A DNA stretch of 39,446 nt, from the NCBI GenBank assembly GCA_937870585.1, contig CALMZE010000155.1:1-39446 (forward strand), read 5' to 3'. The notes under the pieces were generated by a model. The model worked only from the letters and a program-made list of their open reading frames with translations. It was not told the DNA's origin and ran no database searches. This document shows, in pieces, positions 37,750-39,446 of this stretch (position 1 is the stretch's first letter; every line of letters starts with the position of its first letter). The translations under genes and the position numbers were made by a program. This DNA comes from an uncultured Sphingomonadales bacterium. Lineage in GTDB: Bacteria; Pseudomonadota; Alphaproteobacteria; Sphingomonadales; Sphingomonadaceae.

Positions 37750-38793
37750 TTACAATACCGCCAACACGGCATCGCCCATCTGCCGCGTGGTCATGCTTCC
37801 GCCCAGATCGGGCGAGCGCGCGCCGCCTTCCAGCGCCTTGGCCACCGCGGCCTCGATCCGGTCCGCGGGTTCGGGCATGTTGAGAGAGTAACGCAGCATC
37901 ATCGCGGCAGAGAGGATCGTCGCCAGCGGATTGGCCTTGCCCTGGCCCGCAATGTCGGGCGCGGAGCCATGGATCGGTTCGTACAGCCCTTTCTGGTTCG
38001 AATCGAGCGAGGCGGAGGGGAGCATCCCGATGCTGCCCGCGCACATGCTGGCCTGATCGGAGAGAATGTCGCCGAACAGATTGCCCGTCACGATCACGTC
38101 AAACTGGCCGGGGTTGCGCACAAGCTGCATCGCGGCATTGTCCACATACATGTGGCTGAGTTCAACGTCGGGATACTCCTTGTGCGTCTCGATCATCACA
38201 TCGCGCCACAGCTGCGAGGTTTCGAGCACATTGGCCTTGTCCACCGAACAGAGCTTGCCCTTGCGCGCGCGCGCAGTTTCGAAGCCGACGCGGGCGATGC
38301 GGCGCACCTCGTCTTCATTGTACGACATGATGTCATAGCCTTCGCGCTTGCCATCGGCGGTCTGGCGCATCCCCTTTTCACCGAAATACACGTCACCGTT
38401 GAGTTCGCGCACGATCACCATATCGATCTGCGTGGCGACTTCGGGGCGCAGCGCGGAGGCATCCGCCAGTTCCTTGAAGAGCGTCGCGGGCCGGAGATTG
38501 GCAAACAGGCCGAGCGCCTTGCGCAGGCCGAGGATCGCCTGTTCGGGGCGGAGATGGCGTTCCAGATTGTCGCAATCAAAATCGCCCACGGCGCCAAACA
38601 GGATCGCGTCGCAGCGCTGCGCAATGTCGAGCGTTTCGGGCGGCAGCGGATGGCCCTTGGCCTTGTACGCCGCACCGCCGACCAGTCCTTCTTCATAGGT
38701 CAGGCCGGGCAGATCCAGCGCGTCGAGCACGCGGCGGGCTTCGGCAATGACTTCGGGACCGATTCCGTCTCCGGGAAAAAGGGCGATGAGCAT
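37750..38793 (-). CDS. leuB: 3-isopropylmalate dehydrogenase
   Basis: NAD-dependent oxidative decarboxylation of 3-isopropylmalate in leucine biosynthesis. [12 protein letters not shown] (N-terminal), the substrate loop [23 protein letters not shown], the metal-binding [20 protein letters not shown] with conserved Asp residues, and the NAD-binding [18 protein letters not shown] are all in place. I start at the ATG at 38793 (AGGAAAAG five bases upstream); an open frame of 48 codons before it is not family sequence. Length 347 is standard. leuC and leuD are not in the window; leuB stands beside a flavoprotein gene and a divergent GNAT gene. Confidence 0.95.
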   Translation of the reverse strand: MLIALFPGDGIGPEVIAEARRVLDALDLPGLTYEEGLVGGAAYKAKGHPLPPETLDIAQRCDAILFGAVGDFDCDNLERHLRPEQAILGLRKALGLFANLRPATLFKELADASALRPEVATQIDMVIVRELNGDVYFGEKGMRQTADGKREGYDIMSYNEDEVRRIARVGFETARARKGKLCSVDKANVLETSQLWRDVMIETHKEYPDVELSHMYVDNAAMQLVRNPGQFDVIVTGNLFGDILSDQASMCAGSIGMLPSASLDSNQKGLYEPIHGSAPDIAGQGKANPLATILSAAMMLRYSLNMPEPADRIEAAVAKALEGGARSPDLGGSMTTRQMGDAVLAVL

Positions 38794-38924
38794 GGGCTTT
38801 TCCTGTCTGTTTTCAGTTCGGATTGCGCCTAATCCCGTGATGCGACAGGGGCAAGGGACAAAGGGGGTTCCATTCCGCGCGCGAAGCCCTAAAGCGCGCC
38901 GCTTGTCCGGTAACAGTAGACAGG

Positions 38925-39446
38925 GTGTCCCTTGCATTGAAACAGCTCATTCCCCTTGATCGCATCGACCCGCAGGCCGTGGAGGGCTTGCTTGACGCCG
39001 CATTTGGCACGGACCGTAAGAGCCGAACCGCCTACAGGATGCGAGACGGGGTGGAGGCGCTGCCGGGGCTGAGCTTTGCAGCGGTTGACCGGGCGGGGCA
39101 TTTGATGGGCTCCATCCAGTGCTGGCCGGTGGCTCTGGAGGAGCCGGACGGCACGCGGCACGCGCTGGTGCTGGTTGGCCCGGTGGCGGTGATGCCCGAA
39201 TTGCAGGGTGCTGGCATTGGCAAGGCGATGATGCAGGCGAGCATCGATGCCGCTGATGCGGGCGCGGCAGACGCGCTGATGATGATTGGCGATCCCGAAT
39301 ATTATGGCCGCTTCTGGGGCTTCTCGGCGGACGGCACGGGTGAGTGGTTCATTCCCGGCCCGGTCGAGCGCCGTCGCCTGCTCGCGCGGATCAAGCGTGC
39401 GGGCGGGGTTCCGGCGGCGGGGCGGATCATTCCTGATCCGGCGTTT
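38925..39446 (+). CDS. GNAT-family acetyltransferase, YhbS-like (3' end outside window)
   Basis: Open from a GTG at 38925 to the right edge (174 codons) with no stop. The N-terminus [20 protein letters not shown] and core [20 protein letters not shown] (Q94-G-A-G-I-G99, the acetyl-CoA loop) followed by [17 protein letters not shown] are typical of YhbS-type N-acetyltransferases, whose substrates are mostly unknown. A TTG at 38937 is an alternative start; neither has a strong ribosome-binding site. Divergent from leuB across a 131-bp gap. The C-terminus is missing, so the full length cannot be judged. Confidence 0.8.
   Translation, partial: MSLALKQLIPLDRIDPQAVEGLLDAAFGTDRKSRTAYRMRDGVEALPGLSFAAVDRAGHLMGSIQCWPVALEEPDGTRHALVLVGPVAVMPELQGAGIGKAMMQASIDAADAGAADALMMIGDPEYYGRFWGFSADGTGEWFIPGPVERRRLLARIKRAGGVPAAGRIIPDPAF

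Overview
The window is a GC-rich chromosomal segment of an alphaproteobacterium, most likely a sphingomonad (Sphingomonadales). This rests on the gene families present (TetR regulator beside a TonB-dependent receptor, DUF4136 lipoprotein, PilZ protein behind a CtrA-type box, ETF-ubiquinone oxidoreductase followed by a TPR protein and ispE) and on the general look of the proteins; no 16S or marker search was possible. No phage, insertion sequence, CRISPR array, tRNA or rRNA was seen. Most of the window is core chromosome.

Layout. 1-3262: the 3' part of an rRNA 2'-O-methyltransferase, then three envelope or secreted proteins. 3263-5660: nagZ-scpA-scpB, with overlapping or touching ends. 5769-6413: rplU-rpmA with a clear terminator, then a GNAT acetyltransferase. 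7198-13193 (minus strand): a seven-gene operon for a soluble, molybdenum-containing NAD-dependent formate dehydrogenase (fdsG-fdsB-mobA-fdsA-two small membrane proteins-fdsD), in which every junction overlaps. 13257-15057: a secreted M20 peptidase and a divergent small secreted protein. 15128-20287: dnaE and an AlkK-like acyl-CoA ligase. 20369-20779: PilZ protein. 20784-24905 (minus): ETF-QO, a TPR protein and ispE. 25026-28087: a degenerate uracil-DNA-glycosylase-like protein, a Slt-type lytic transglycosylase and moaB. 28234-30232 (minus): AI-2E-family permease and an AraC regulator. 30427-32904: gyrB. 32977-36389: TetR regulator and TonB-dependent receptor. 36605-38793 (minus): nitronate monooxygenase-like flavoprotein and leuB. 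38925-end: a GNAT protein cut by the window edge.

How the parts connect. The formate dehydrogenase needs a bis-MGD cofactor. mobA lies inside its operon and moaB lies about 14 kb away, so two cofactor genes are present, but the sulfur-transfer factor FdhD (fdsC), usual in such operons, is not in the window. Its place between fdsA and fdsD is taken by two small membrane proteins of 53 and 82 residues.

The most interesting non-genic signal is a set of palindromic elements of 66-134 bp in at least three sequence families with one shared architecture: two self-complementary hairpins facing each other as a long inverted repeat. Three near-identical copies of family A and two of family B lie between genes. 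One family C element and one B-type hybrid lie inside fdsB and are translated in frame, adding about 22 and 45 residues in linkers or loops. Candidate regulatory sites were seen upstream of the fds operon, the PilZ gene (TTAA-N7-TTAA), gyrB (possibly leaderless) and the TonB-dependent receptor (a 16-bp palindrome).
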